From: Amoebophrya sp. A120
Taxonomy: Eukaryota > Sar > Dinophyceae > Syndiniales > Amoebophryaceae
DNA length: 64,000 nt
Assembly (NCBI GenBank): GCA_905178155.1
Contig: CAJINV010000008.1
Coordinates: 3,683,420 to 3,747,419, forward strand
Direction of reading: 5' to 3'
Made by a program: the position numbers and the translations under genes. Shown piece by piece: positions 51,401 through 62,186 of this stretch. A model generated the notes under the pieces. That model saw only the letters and a list, made by a program, of their open reading frames with translations. It ran no database searches and was not told the DNA's origin. The stretch's first letter is position 1; the number at the start of each line of letters is the position of its first letter.

Positions 51401-54400
51401 ACTTTGGATCGCGAGAAACTGGAGAAAAACCTGCAAATTGCCGACGAGGAGGTTCATCGCAAAAACCGTGATAAGTTCTTCTCGAAGAGTTTGCTCGATG
51501 GAATAAATCGTGACCACGACAACTTCGACGAGCACCAGTATCCGAGAACTCCAAGCAGCACCATTTCGCGCAATATTTCTGGGCTCTCCGCTGCCTCTGC
51601 GCAGAGCCAAACGTCTCGTAGCAGCTACCGGAGCGCAAATTTGCACAATATCTGCTGCGCGACCTCTTCCCAAGCGCAGCAGCAGAAGAAGGCTTCTACG
51701 ACGAGGAACAGGCGGACGCTTAAGGATTTTTTCTGCGTGGAGGATCCGTTCGCGCCGAAATTGTTTCCGAACGTACACGAGAGCTACGACTTTTCCTTCT
51801 GGAACAACCGACGTGCCTGGCAAACGGGGAAAAAGATCGGAAATCGGTTCCTCAGTGTCGAGGCGAGCCAGAGTGGCGAAATTCTGTGCTTCACGTCGAT
51901 GCGAAACTTCATGGAGAAGTTACAGGAAGCAGAGGCTCAGCAACGGGGGGAACGAGGACTACTACACGCAGACGACAGCAACAATGCCAGCGGAACTAGG
52001 TCGTGTGCGGCTAGTCCTGGTAGTGCACCGCCAAAGAAGCAGGTGCAGCTCCTCTCAACTAAAGATCATCTTCCCGAGAAGCACGACGTGAGGACACCAG
52101 CACGACAGAAAGCCGCAGAGGCTAGGGCTTTGCTAGCACAAGAGCCCCCACAGGCGGGGGGGAGCAAGAATTGTCAACATCAAGGGAAACAACAACTTTC
52201 TAGTTCACCCACCACACCGAAAACGTCTTCAAAGCGCGACAGTACTGCGTCGAAGCGCGACAGCACGAAGTCGGGCGTTTCGACAGCGAGCAGCGGGACC
52301 AAGCGGCAAAAGCTTCGGCGCCGTGGTCTGACAGGCGAGAAGCTAGGTGAAGACGGGCAAGTCGTTGGACCTGCGGCCGCCACCACTGCCGGAATCGTGG
52401 GTGATTTTTCTGATGTGGTCACATCTGCGGACGATGAGAAAAATCTAGAGAGGACGCAAGCGTCTTCCTCTTCTTCAACATCCCGTGCAGGAGGACCAAT
52501 TATAGCCGCAGGAGGAGGTGCTGATGGCGATGACCGCAGGTCTGGGAACGAGAAGAAGGAGGACTACCACGAGGACGACAATAGTCAGCTGCAAGAAGCG
52601 GACCCCACGACGCTGAAGATTGTCGACCGCACCGCGTTCCTGACCTGCGGGCCCTCGGAGTTTTACATCTACAAGGGCGAATTTTTCGCAACCTTCGAGG
52701 ACGCGGTCAAATTTGGACAGCTGCAGGAGTTGGCAACATCCCAGGGACGGCTCTCGTGCACATCTTGGCACAAGAAAGACGAGAATGATGCTGGCCGAAT
52801 GCAGCAGAGAAAGTTTCTGTATCTGGCGCAGTTACCAGTGGCCGAGCACTTTAACTCGCTCTCGGACCTGGTTACGTCTCTGCGAGACTTTGCAGAAGAC
52901 CAGTGTCGCATGCAGCAAAACCTGCGCCAGCAATCGAGCATCGGTGTGTACTTGAGCAGCCCCACAAGCCGGGCTGCAGCCCCTGGTGGATCGGGCACCA
53001 AGGTAATAGCATCTACTCCTGGGCGGGGTCATGCAGCGGTTGCAGTTGGAGGCGGGCAAAAAGAACTGATGAAAAGTAAAGCGATTTGTCCAACATCTTC
53101 CATAGACACGGCTGCGAAAAGTCTTACAGCATTTGCTCACGGTAAAGGAGCGCAAAAAACGAAAACTTCTGATAACGCGGCACATCATCGCCACAACAAG
53201 TACCACGTTCAGGCAGACCTGTCGCGGCCGCATCGGAAAAGTCATGCGAGCTTGTTTGCGCCGGACCCGGATAATGCCTTCTCGCTCTTCGAGCCGATGA
53301 CACCCCTTACACCCCTTGAAGGTGAAAATGAAGCAGCTGTGCAGGCGTATTTTCAAGAAAACCACGATGGTCCACCTTGTGGGCATGATCTGCCGTCGCC
53401 CAAAAATATAAAAAAGAACCAACTATCGCCTTTCGTTGAGAAGCAGATGAAACAGCGCCGAACGGAACAGAATGCGCTGACGTTCTGCCAAAACTTGCAA
53501 ATCATGATGGCACCGCCAGATGATCGTGGTGCGGCTGCTGGCGCTGCTGGTCGTGGGGTCGAGGGAGCAGCAGCTGGAGCTGCTAGAAGTACGGAGAACG
53601 AGGTTGAAGGAATATCAGACGCTCGCCCTGAAGACGTCGAGGGCTGGGATGAAAGAGCTCTCCTGCAACAGGCTCGGACCACGACCACGACGAGTAAGAC
53701 GAGTGAAGCTGCACTGGAAGCGGGGGACAGTGGTTCGCAAAAAATTTTTCACCGCTCATCTTCACAGGATCACGAAACGAGGAAAGACGAAGCAGGAGGA
53801 AGTACAATGGAACAGCAACAGCAGGAGCCGGGAGACCACAAGAAGGCTTTGGTTACTGGTACAACAGCCTGTGGTCGTCATATGAATAACAAAGCAAATG
53901 GTTCAGAACAAATGAAGGCAATAAAGAACAACACGGAGATGATGACCACCACGGGTCCGCAAGTGCCCCCGCCGCGGAATGGGGCGGTAGATAAAACAAG
54001 CGCAAGTCCTCCTTGCCCCCAGCACCAAATGTTATTGAACAGCAGAATTCCTCACCCGAAGGCAGATTTTCTGAACCTTCGGGCCTTCGAATTTTTCCAG
54101 TACGGGCACTGCCACCTGTTTCTGGGGCCGGCGCACACCGTCACAGACTTTCACTACGACCCAACAGACAATTTTTTCGTGCAGCTGGTGGGGTACAAGT
54201 TCTTCCGCCTCTACCCGCCGCATTCCAAGTGGATCCAACCCAAGTACGAGCAGGAGATGCAAAATCTCGTGCAGCAGAGGCGTTCCAGCTTCGGCTTTTT
54301 GCCCTCGCCGAAAATGGTGGTGTCCACCCCGGGCGGACGAAATTCCATCGCGGCAGCTGCTAGTCCTCCGAGTACTCCGGCGGGGTTCGACGCTTATTCG

Positions 54401-55700
54401 CCCGGCGGTAAAAGAAGTACTGGAGGACCCTCCCCGGTCTTGTGCGGCGCAAGAAAACCAGGAGTGCAGGAACAAACGCCGAGGTGTCCTCGTCCGAGTT
54501 CGCGCGCAGGAAATTCATCTTGTCAAAACCTCCTTGATATCAATATCCGCGGCCACACACAATCAGGAGCATTGGATCCGAGCGGCAGTCCGCTGACTGC
54601 AACAAACACCACAATGAGTACCACACCGGGCGGGACTGTGCCTCTAGAGGACCACCTTCTTCAAAGCGGTTGCACTATTGCAGCTGATGCTGGCATAGCC
54701 AGTAGTACAAGTAGAACGCGGATGAACTCGAACTTTTCAACATCGATTGCAAAGCTGCAGGGCGGGAACAGCTGTGAAGGAGATAATTCCATTTTTGCCA
54801 GCAGTGGTGCCTTGTCTAGTACTACGACAAGAACTTCCGGCAATAGAGAAAGGGATAGTAGATTGACCAGCAGGAGCAGCGATCAGTTTCTTCATGGCTG
54901 TTCCGATACAATTCACGAGGACGTTGTCGGTCTGGTTCCGGTATCTACTGCAAAAGTATCGTATACTTGTACTACTCGCAATTATCTTGCATGAAAGGTT
55001 TAATACTTTCCTAAATTCTATGTATTTGATAGATTTTGATCGTTATATGCAGTTACTTACTGCACAACATCAACATGATCCATGAAAGAGCTTAGCGTGA
55101 GGCTACACAGAAACGCCACGTATTTTTAAAGCGGTTGATGATGATGAAGATGGTGATGATGATGCCGTTACGACTAGTAGTACGCTAAACTTTTGCAATG
55201 CATAAGCGGCAGAGGGAGCTAGTGGTCCTCGTACAACCAGGGGCGCGACCACTACCGGCCGAACAACCACGACCGGCAGCACTGGTTTCATGCTAGACAG
55301 CAACGTGAACACACCGACACCAAGAACGCCACGACCTCGTGGGCGCGACGGGGGGCAGCAGCGACTGCTGTCAGAGCAGACCACACCAGAGAATATTTAC
55401 GCGCCATCAGAGCGCTATTCGGAGGAGTTTCTGCGGAAAAACGCCCATTTCGGCAGAGAGGTCGATCACGAAGAAGTGATCAGCAGGGAAATGATGTTGA
55501 CGAACAAACATTGTTCATCAACGCCGGACCGGCGGCCGGGCCATGTCGAATCCTGTGACGCAATTGACGTGATCGTGAAGCCCGGTGACGTACTGTACAT
55601 TCCCAAACACTGGTGGCACTATGTGGAATCGCTCACCACCTCCGCCTCGCTCTCCTTCTTCCAGCACCGGAATTTATCTGGGTATTTCAATTTGGCATAA
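45408..55700 (+). CDS. Giant JmjC/cupin-8 oxygenase-like protein
   Basis: Exons are 45408-46892, 47207-47285, 47612-49124, 49409-50509, 50836-50865, 51025-54941 and 55210-55700, giving 8616 nt (2871 aa), exactly in frame. Every intron is an introner. The recognisable domain is at the far C-terminus. FEFFQYGHCHLFLGPAHTVT and FHYDPTDNFFVQLVG at about 2445-2459 contain the HxD iron ligands, followed by KFFRLYPP. After an insert of about 390 residues the final strand block VKPGDVLYIPKHWWHYVESL at about 2831-2850 supplies the distal His. This is the KDM8/JMJD5-like cupin-8 arrangement of Fe(II)/2-oxoglutarate hydroxylases and demethylases. A helical module lies near 480-600 (DDLDAWTLWRAWDALHGLSP). 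The rest is mostly low-complexity, with DFFCVEDPFAPKLFP and SEFYIYKGEFFATFEDAV near 1630 and 1950 as ordered islands. Substrate is unknown. Confidence 0.8.
46893..47201 (+). mobile_element. Introner I13 (family D)
   Basis: 309 bp, starting TATTACAATGAAAAATGCCC and ending GGGCATTTTTCATTATGATA, with inner CCCACTCCC/GGGGGTGGGGG pairing. A perfect TSD ACGCC lies at 46888-46892 and 47202-47206. It is removed in frame (GAC-GCC-CTG). Confidence 0.9.
47286..47606 (+). mobile_element. Introner I14 (family C)
   Basis: 321 bp, starting TATCAAAAGGAAAAATCCCC and ending GGGGATTTTTCCTTACGATA. The inverted repeat extends through CCTCCCCATAT. A perfect TSD CCGTG lies at 47281-47285 and 47607-47611. It is 79 bp from I13 and the same length as I16. 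Confidence 0.91.
49125..49403 (+). mobile_element. Introner I15 (family B)
   Basis: 279 bp, starting TATCCTATGTAAAAACGTAC and ending ACGTTTTTACAAATGATA, with inner CCCACACCAGAG/CTATGGTGTGGGG pairing. A perfect TSD ACGTC lies at 49120-49124 and 49404-49408. Same length as I9. Confidence 0.91.
50510..50830 (+). mobile_element. Introner I16 (family C)
   Basis: 321 bp, starting TATCAAAAGGAAAAATCCCC and ending GGGGATTTTTCCTCACAATA. A perfect TSD GAGCT lies at 50505-50509 and 50831-50835. It is a full-length sister of I14 with visibly similar interior. Confidence 0.91.
50866..51019 (+). mobile_element. Introner I17 (family E)
   Basis: 154 bp, starting TATCCTGTGCAAAAGTATCG and ending CGATGCTTTTGCATTTCATA, with inner TACTCGTACTA/TACTAGTA pairing. 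A perfect TSD ACGGA lies at 50861-50865 and 51020-51024. A 26-bp internal segment is partly duplicated (GCATTACAAATTT twice). The exon between I16 and I17 is only 30 nt plus the retained TSD. Confidence 0.88.
54942..55204 (+). mobile_element. Introner I18 (family E, degenerate)
   Basis: 263 bp, starting TATCTACTGCAAAAGTATCG and ending ACTTTTGCAATGCATA. The TSD is eroded (TCCGG against AGCGG). Removing the element plus five bases joins CCG-GCA-GAG and restores the JmjC frame. It separates the exon encoding the HxD iron ligands from the exon encoding the distal His. Confidence 0.75.
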
Positions 55701-58700
55701 AGTTGCCCCGATTTATTACTATTTTTTTCGTACTCGGTCACTAATCGTTTTTTTTCACGATCACGTTCAGTGGACTGGTGCCAGTATAAGCATAGAAACA
55801 CGGCTCCGAATGCTGAGACGTAGATACGATTATAGCCGTGGGTCCTTTGCTTGTAGTTTTTTCCAGCGCCAAACCGAGTCAAGTCAATATGACGAATAAT
55901 AAAGTTTCTTTTTTCTTCGATGCACGAGTCTATATCGTATGGCGAATCTCAATACAACAATACTAACTACGTATGGAAATATGAATATCTCAACAATCCA
56001 CATCGTGTAAAATTTCGCGAGTCTATATCGTATGGAGAAAATCAAAATTGTCAATCTCAATAGAATCAGGGGGAGTTGCGGCAGAATACTAGTAAAATTC
56101 TAGTGGCAGCATTCAATTAAGTGAAAGAAGTGTGGCGGCAAACGTAACTGATAGCAAGAAGGAATAGGCGAGGAACAAAGTTTCGAATTCGATGTGCAAA
56201 ATAGAAGCCAGCATTTCCATGTGTAGATTGCTTTTGAAGATTTTCTTGTTCACAGATGACTTCCGAGCAGATGCAGAAGTCATCTAAGACGAGAGCTGCA
56301 GCCGCAATGTAGACTTAGCATTTCTTTTTGATTGAAGAAATAAAACAGATAAATATTATCTATCAAGCGACAAGAGTTCATCTTCGTCAACGGGAGCAGT
56401 TACAGTTAGTCTCGCGGCTTGGTTAAAAGGGCCGCAGGGCTTACACCTGTTACCCATCCCATCGACGATGGTCTCTTTTTTTTTCCGCAAAGGTGGAGCA
56501 TCGTCTTCAGCCGTGTTTTTTTGTAAAGTACACCCAACGCAACACTACCCTTTTTTATTTGAAATCGTACGAAGCTAATAAAAGTAAGTAAAACTAAAAG
56601 TAAAAACACGAGAAGGTAGGCCTTGTCCTTGTGGTTACTGTGACAAAACCACCGCAGTTACGTTTTTCTCCGAAGGGATCTCCTTGTCAACTTTCTGTAA
56701 AGATAAAGAAAAGGCTAGAAGGATGAAAGCTCTTTTTTTCTTAGCTCATTTTGTAAAGACCACGCATTACCCCGCGAGCGGAAAATAGACCAAACAAAAA
56801 GAATAGGCTTGGGAAATGGTAATGCAGCGAAATAAATGATCCCTCACCCTCCGTTTTCCACATTTTGTATGATGGCAGCAGAATTATATGACGCAAGACT
56901 AAAAAAGTGAAAAGTTCTTTCCAATCTGTATGTGTGGACAAACGTAGCTACCGTTTACAACTGTTTGGATTCACGTGGTTGACTTTTCCACGTCGCAAAG
57001 CTTAGCACAGTCGTCTTGAAGAACTATGTCGTGAGCTTTTTTTCACTTCTTCAGAATTACTGGATACAAACGTAGCATTGCGGCCAGTTTATCTAAACAT
57101 AAACTGAAATCCCGACGAATGGATAAAAATACGCAGGGACTTATAAATATATATGTCTATCACTTAGGGCTCCTCATTTCATCTGTATTTGCTCCGCTTC
57201 TTCTCGAGAGGATAGAAGAACTAGGAACCACGTCGAACAGTGCTAGTACAGCAAAAGCACGACGACCGTGGTTCGAGCTATAATTCTTCATTATCATTGC
57301 CTTGGATTGAACTTGAAGTGTGCGTTTTTGCAGCATCTTTTGTGGGACCACGAGTAGTTTGATGCTACAATTACAGCACAAGGCAGGAGGACGAGGATTC
57401 GGATCTAGAAGTTTTGACGAATAAATACTGCAGACAAAGAATATAGAAGGTCCTCGCAAAAAGGAAGTTGTCTACGATTGTCTCCAGGAAATGTCAAGCT
57501 GCAAAAGGGTCCCGGGCCCACTCCTGAGGGAGGAGAAATTTTATGAGGAAATATTGTAGAGCATCACTAAAAAGACTAGCAAATAAGAGAAAGCCATGAA
57601 ATGCTGACAATAAACTTTGTTGTAGAAAGGCAGCTTCTGCTTCAGTCCGGGAATTTTTAGAATAGCGCCCTTGTATGTTGAAGACTAAGAATCGGCTTTC
57701 ATCGACATACTTTGTGGCCGTTGCGATGAAAAAACGAACAAAAAGAACAACGGGTGAAAATAAAAACTCATCGAGGCGGTTGGAGCAAAGAACAGAAGAA
57801 ATTGACGACACGCGAGCAATATGATCAGTAGCACATTGCTAAAGGCTAGTACGACATTGAACTTGATAGTTTTTATTTGATTTTTCACTTGAGATTTCTG
57901 TTTCTACAAGGACGCAAATTTTCGAGATTAGATTTACTTCATTCTGCGAAACAAAAAAGCCAAATCCAGAGTAGAGCCGACGTTTTTCCGTGCGTTTTCT
58001 TTGCGGTGAAACTTTCTGCTCCGACTTGATAGGATATTTCTCGCATAGTGCACACGAAGTTTCAGCAACATCTTAGGTACGACAGCGATCTTGCTATGGG
58101 GCGTCGTCATTTAACACACAGCTGCATTTATTTGTTATGTTTGGCGATGCCTCCGCTGTAGTTTCGCGAAACGTCCACCTTACCTTTTTTTACTTCTCTA
58201 AACTGTTTTTTTTTTCGGCTTCGGGTATTCAATGAATACGCATCCTAGTATTTATGTCCACGCGGTTGAGCCGTAACATGTTGTTTATGCGATCGTTCGA
58301 CGAAATCATGGTGCTCATGCTCTTCAAAACGACATTCGTCTTTTTCGAACCACCTCAAACAAGCCGACCCTAGAGTTATTTTCACATAGATCGGATAGAG
58401 TGGTTTGTATCGACAGCGAAACAGCCGCTACCCTACGCGATCGTCATCTTACTTCCCTGTTTTGAAAAGGCTCTTCCGATTGAATTGTCTTGTTTACATC
58501 ATAAGTTACAATTTAGACGACATTTTCTGACCTGATGGAAATGATCGTCGAATAGCTTTTGCTATGTGCGACCAAGCTGTACTGCGGTCCGGCTATCGAA
58601 GACTTCAGTACTACTTACATTATTTCAAGCGGTTTATTTTGGACGGAGATTTAGAAGAGCATCGTGAGCAATTGTTGATGGTATAATTCTTCTGTGACAT

Positions 58701-59821
58701 CAAAGCACGGAATCAGAATAAAACCAACACAAAAGGAATAAACCTCCTGCCATGTTCGTTGTTGGCCACTGAAAACACCAATGAGGAACGTCCACGAACG
58801 CGAACACTGTAACCTGTAAAGCTTTCGTATGGACGTGGACCACAAGAATCAAGTGAACCCATGGGGTTGCGCTATATATTTTCTTTTTTTCAAAGTTTAA
58901 CGCGACCGGCTTCGAAAAAATGAAAAAAAGGTATGATGTGGCCCCCCCAGCTTCCGATGAAAAGAAACCGTAAACTTGGCTCGATTGGCTTTCCTCGCGT
59001 CGACATCCTCATTTTGCTTCGCTTGACGCCGCCGCTGCTGCAGAGGATTTTACAAGAATAGCCGAGCAGCCGACGTTGTGCTTTCATTTTTCTTTGTCCT
59101 TCTGAATGTCAGATACAGACACCCGAAGCCACTACAATATGACCGACTAGAATATGACCCACAGCCACAATAGTTGTAGTGGAGTGATCAAGTTCTGTAA
59201 CGTCCTCATCTTGTGAATCATGGCGCGACCTCGATTTTATTTTTTCTTGTTCTTCTTCAAAAGACCATCTGGAACTGCCAGCGAAAATAAAATGTCTTGT
59301 CGCAAATTCTTCGACCTGATACTGCAAAAGTAATCACCAAAGTTGGGTTACCTATCACATCTTTATCCGGCAGTGAAATTCTGCGAAGTGTGTTCTGTAG
59401 TTTAAAGTTTTTTGTTTATTGAATTGAAGACAACGCAGGGTGGTCTTTTCGTTTTGATGCTTATCGCAATGACGTTTATGAAATTAGTATCGTTGACAAG
59501 ATGGAGCGACGAGATGCAGAAAAAACAATGAAGAGCGGACTAAATTGTATCGTGATTCGTGGATATCTTGAGCGATGTTCATGCAACCGATTTGAGAACA
59601 ATAAGAATCTACATCAATCTCGTTGTGGTTTTGGTTCAATTATTCGCTCGCAATGGGAATGGGGACGATAGGGCATTGAGTGGGGCCCACTTACTACAAG
59701 TTACATGTTGCGTGCTGCAAAAACAAGTGGTTTCGTTTGCGCCACCAACTTTTTGTGTCAAAAGTACTAGCTACGAGTACGAGAAGCTCCACTCTACTCC
59801 ACCAAAGAAAAATAACTACAA
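55701..59821. other. 4.1-kb AT-rich intergenic region
   Basis: No supportable gene. Homopolymer T runs are frequent (for example 56470, 58210). The phrase GTCTATATCGTATGG occurs twice (about 55929 and 56019). Antisense open frames of 60-105 codons (56406-59327) are hydrophobic or low-complexity and show no family features. Confidence 0.4.
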
Positions 59822-60259
59822 ATGACGATGAATAAAAGTCCGACCTGCAAGGGCTCCTGGATGGCGAGGTCTACTACGAGGACCTCCGTACAGTTGCGGA
59901 CAACGCCCCTTTCCACTATGGTGCCGTTGTTCCTGTTCTTTTTCATCCCAGCGAGATTTTCAGGAAGTGTCAATGCCCTGCTGCAACGGGAGCGTGTAGT
60001 TGAGACCACGAGGGCCGCAAGGTACGCGCCTTTCGCTCCCGGCGCGCAGGGAAAAATAGAAGGTGATGAAGTTGGAAGCACAGAGGCGCAGCGCGACGAA
60101 TTTGATGAGAGATCGCGACCGGATCTTCATTCGCATTCCGCTTCCGACCAGCACTACAGCCTCCCAGCGCTTCACAGTCTGAGCTTTCGAGGCATCAAGA
60201 ACCTCGGGCATAGGCTTCTGCAGCGCGAAACGAGGATTTTTCAGGTAGCAAATTGTTGA
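59822..60259 (+). CDS. Possible secreted or membrane protein exon
   Basis: A 145-codon frame. After a Thr/Arg-rich start, residues about 38-56 (MVPLFLFFFIPARFSGSV) form a signal-peptide-like hydrophobic segment, so the true start may be the ATG at 59915. The rest is hydrophilic and rich in Arg/Glu/Ser. A donor-like CAG/GTAGCA occurs at 60245-60246. Splicing from there to the AG at 60328-60329 would fuse this frame with the next gene in frame, so the two could be one gene. Confidence 0.35.
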   Translation: MTMNKSPTCKGSWMARSTTRTSVQLRTTPLSTMVPLFLFFFIPARFSGSVNALLQRERVVETTRAARYAPFAPGAQGKIEGDEVGSTEAQRDEFDERSRPDLHSHSASDQHYSLPALHSLSFRGIKNLGHRLLQRETRIFQVANC

Positions 60260-60356
60260 AACTGCTCGTAGTTCGTTGTTGAAATGCCTTTGCAAAAAGA
60301 ACGGCGCATAAGTACTTTATCATGTTAAGTCGTCGCGCTCTATGCATTTTTTCGAA

Positions 60357-61252
60357 ATGTCTGACGGTGACGACACGATTATTTATTTTACACAGTCCAT
60401 CTTTTCCCCGTCCTCTAGCGACAACGAGGAGGCACCAGCGGAGCAGCCGAGGAGAGAGCAGGATGTGGCATCGTCAACACCAAGCATGCTGCTGCACGAA
60501 CAGAGTAAAGACACGACAAGTCTTCAGGGCGAGTTGTACCACCAACAAAAGGTAAAGGACCAGCAAATAAATAAGGTTATACAACAGGAATACCAGGTTT
60601 CCGACCGCATAGTTTCGACGTCCTCTGCCGGCAGAAGTGCAGTGACCGCCAGAAACCGGCAACGAATGAAGAAAACGCGGCCCTTGGACATCCGGTTGAT
60701 TATCATGACGCTCGTTATGCTGGTCACGTGCGGGTTGTTGTTTTACCTGATTCAGCAGAAACAAGCAAAACTGGACGAGATGACCAAAATGGTGGAAGAA
60801 AGCGGGATCGCGCCGCCTGGCGGGCCAGAATCGTCGACTGGCGCGGGGGCGGGAAGTAAAGCCGAGGACGGTGCTGGAGGTGGTGCAACGGCCGCCACGG
60901 GCGGAAAAAACGAAAACATCCTCGCTGTGGGAGACAATGTGCAAGTCGTGGAGGGGGAAACCAGTCCCGAGCCGGGCGCAAGTCCAGCGGACGGAGCAGC
61001 AGGTGAGTCTCGTTTGTATCTATCATGTTTTTGTGTTGTTTTGGACTACTTATTCTAGCTTTACCGCATCCGCATGTAGAAGTAGAAGATCATTGAAACT
61101 TGGAATTCCATGATATGTAGTTTAGTTAGTTACTGATTCATTAAAACAAAAACTGCAAAAAAGGTGATGCTGCCGCTCCGGCCACTGATGCTGCAGCAGA
61201 ACCGCCAGCCGCCGAGCCCGGAGCGCCGGCAGAAGCAACGGCCGCAGGTTGA
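60357..61252 (+). CDS. Single-pass membrane protein with acidic/Ala-rich tail
   Basis: Exons 60357-61002 and 61164-61252 (GT-AG intron 61003-61163) give 735 nt (244 aa) in frame. Residues 1-110 are hydrophilic and Gln/Ser-rich. A basic patch (RNRQRMKKTRPLD) precedes one transmembrane helix at about 113-133 (IRLIIMTLVMLVTCGLLFYL). The C-terminal part is Gly/Ala/Glu/Pro-rich. The positive-inside rule places the N-terminus in the cytosol. I do not recognise the family. The frame is also open upstream of the ATG to 60330, consistent with a possible upstream exon. Confidence 0.6.
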
Positions 61253-62186
61253 TGAGCGGGAGGAGAATAGATGTACAGGCCGCGAAACAAAAGACACAAC
61301 CAGAAGCTCTGTAGTTTGGGGTGCAGCCAGTTTAACGTTCTTTCGCCTGGCGGGGGCGATGAGCATGTTCATACAGCGCAGATGAGTATTGATTTTTGGA
61401 GATCCAGTAGTTGGAATCCGAAAACAAGCGGGGGCTTCGCTTTACTTTATCAAGTGATGCGGATGTCGAGGACGGACCACGCGCATTTCTCTGATCGAGT
61501 TGTAGCAGCACTCTCTGCTCTCTCCTTTCACAGCAGTTTCAGTTGTGCGTACGTTTCTGACTGTTTCCCAGAAAATGAAAATATCAAGGAGAAACAAAAC
61601 AGTCCTCCGAGTAAATGGAATCCAGAGCTGCAGCTTATGACTCCCAAGAAGGTTGAAGACTAGGCACTGCTCATTACTGTTCCTTCAGGTCTATATTGCA
61701 CAGAGATGGATATGGCTGCTGGCAGTTTTTGCGGTTCCGAGCCAGCACGAAATAAAGCCGCGGCGCTCTCATACATCAATGTTGCCAGAGCAAGAGTTTT
61801 TTGAGCGATCCATCGTACAAAATCGTGAAAAGGAAAGCTTGGCGTTGAAGGTAGCACATGAAGCAGAAAGCGAAAAAAATCGGATCCTCATTTTCTGAAA
61901 GTTCCAATAAAAAATGAAGTTCCGTGTTATTGATGAAGGTGAATTTTGTCGAAATCAAACAAGCGTTCCCGAGATCATCTGCGTTTCTTCGCAAAACCAT
62001 CCTGCAGGACCCCCCTATTTCTTGCGAAAAATAATTATTTCAGAATTGGCCATTTTTTGCGGTGAGTATTGGTATAATTACCCCCATAACAAGCCCTACC
62101 CCAGACTACCAACATGTAAGAAAAATTTAGAGGGTCAATATTCATCAAGACAAAGCCGGGTGGCTTCTGTTTGGTGCGTGAAGAGA
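61253..62186. other. Intergenic region before the last gene
   Basis: Open frames at 61271-61663 and 61653-61898 have no recognisable features and no good coding character. No RNA gene or repeat is seen. Confidence 0.4.
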
